Assembly: GCA_041538185.1 (NCBI GenBank)
Contig: JBGORM010000003.1
Coordinates: 186,001-250,000 of the forward strand
Direction: 5' to 3'
Length of the DNA stretch: 64,000 nt
Origin: Melioribacteraceae bacterium 4301-Me
GTDB lineage: Bacteria > Bacteroidota > Ignavibacteria > Ignavibacteriales > Melioribacteraceae
Notes under the pieces: generated by a model
The model's input: the letters and a program-made list of their open reading frames with translations, nothing else
Database searches by the model: none
Told to the model about the DNA's origin: nothing
Part shown: one piece after another, positions 63,834-64,000 of the stretch
How positions within the stretch are numbered: the first letter of the stretch is position 1
Layout: the number at the start of each line of letters is the position of its first letter
Made by a program: the position numbers and the translations under genes

Positions 63834-64000
63834 AGAGAAATATTGTTGCTGGTTTAGATTTGGGAACCACAAAAGTTTGCGCTGTAATAGCCGAACAAAC
63901 TGATAGCGGATTAAATGTTCTAGGCTTTGGAGTAGCTCCTTCAGAAGGATTAAACAGAGGATTGATAGCTAATATTTCGAAAACAGCCGAGGCTATTAAA
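63830..64000 (+). CDS. ftsA: Cell-division protein FtsA, N-terminal part (3' end outside window)
   Basis: An ATG at 63830, overlapping the ftsQ stop by 4 bp, opens a frame that runs off the window. The 57 visible residues begin KRNIVAGLDLGTTKVCAVIA, the phosphate-1 motif of the actin-fold FtsA family, and continue with GVAPSEGLNRGLIANI, also typical. FtsA tethers FtsZ to the membrane. Only the N-terminal subdomain start is visible. Confidence 0.93.
   Translation, partial: MKRNIVAGLDLGTTKVCAVIAEQTDSGLNVLGFGVAPSEGLNRGLIANISKTAEAIK

Overview
The window is AT-rich and looks like a piece of chromosome from an Ignavibacteria-type (Ignavibacteriota/Chlorobi-Bacteroidota group) bacterium. The evidence is C-terminal sorting tails of the NYPNPFNP...YQLP type on secreted proteins, CarboxypepD-like TonB-dependent receptors, an HMA-AraC copper regulator, and a MurE with the DNPR motif of diaminopimelate-type (Gram-negative) peptidoglycan. 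This assignment is inference; there is no rRNA here to fix it.

Layout. 1-7.5 kb (+): the 3' end of rpsA, mtaB, truA, an SDR reductase, small membrane and secreted proteins, an enoyl-CoA hydratase and a divergent polysaccharide deacetylase-like protein. 7.7-12.5 kb: an M16 peptidase pair (one active and one inactive subunit), a stand-alone TonB plug-domain protein and an NPP-type phosphodiesterase. 13.2-21.8 kb: two large TonB-dependent receptors separated by a repeat array, yajQ and tRNA-Pro. 22.2-34.1 kb (-): an AddA-like helicase-nuclease, a very large NtrY-like histidine kinase, a DUF4783-like protein, an Fn3 lipoprotein, and the pyrR-pyrB-pyrC operon with a recognisable PyrR attenuator. 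34.9-42.6 kb: two secreted OB-fold/sorting-tail proteins (one with a phospholipase D nuclease-like module), a CBS-less IMPDH/GMPR enzyme and PepF. 43.9-48.2 kb (-): a second repeat array, then copA, copZ, an HMA-AraC regulator and two related small membrane proteins. 48.5-49.8 kb (+): HU/IHF, a zinc-ribbon TPR protein, a 31-residue basic ribosomal-type miniprotein and tRNA-Thr. 50.4-64 kb (+): a compact dcw cluster, mraZ-rsmH-ftsL-ftsI-murE-murF-mraY-murD-ftsW-murG-murC-ftsQ-ftsA, with genes overlapping or nearly touching.

The most unusual content is intergenic. Three copies of a 310-313 bp non-coding element (12683-12995, 18552-18864, 49902-50211) share related ends (CTGTCCAA core), and each is flanked by a perfect 8-bp direct repeat that differs from copy to copy. 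This is direct evidence of a mobile, MITE-like family. All three lie about 170-230 bp upstream of a plus-strand gene. Two long arrays (16523-17420, period 220; 42916-43735, period about 289) share a repeat unit; the longer period is explained by a nested 70-bp palindromic insert. A family of small palindromes (GAATTCACCAC...GTGGTGGATTC) recurs at several other sites. No CRISPR, prophage, complete insertion sequence or defence island was seen.
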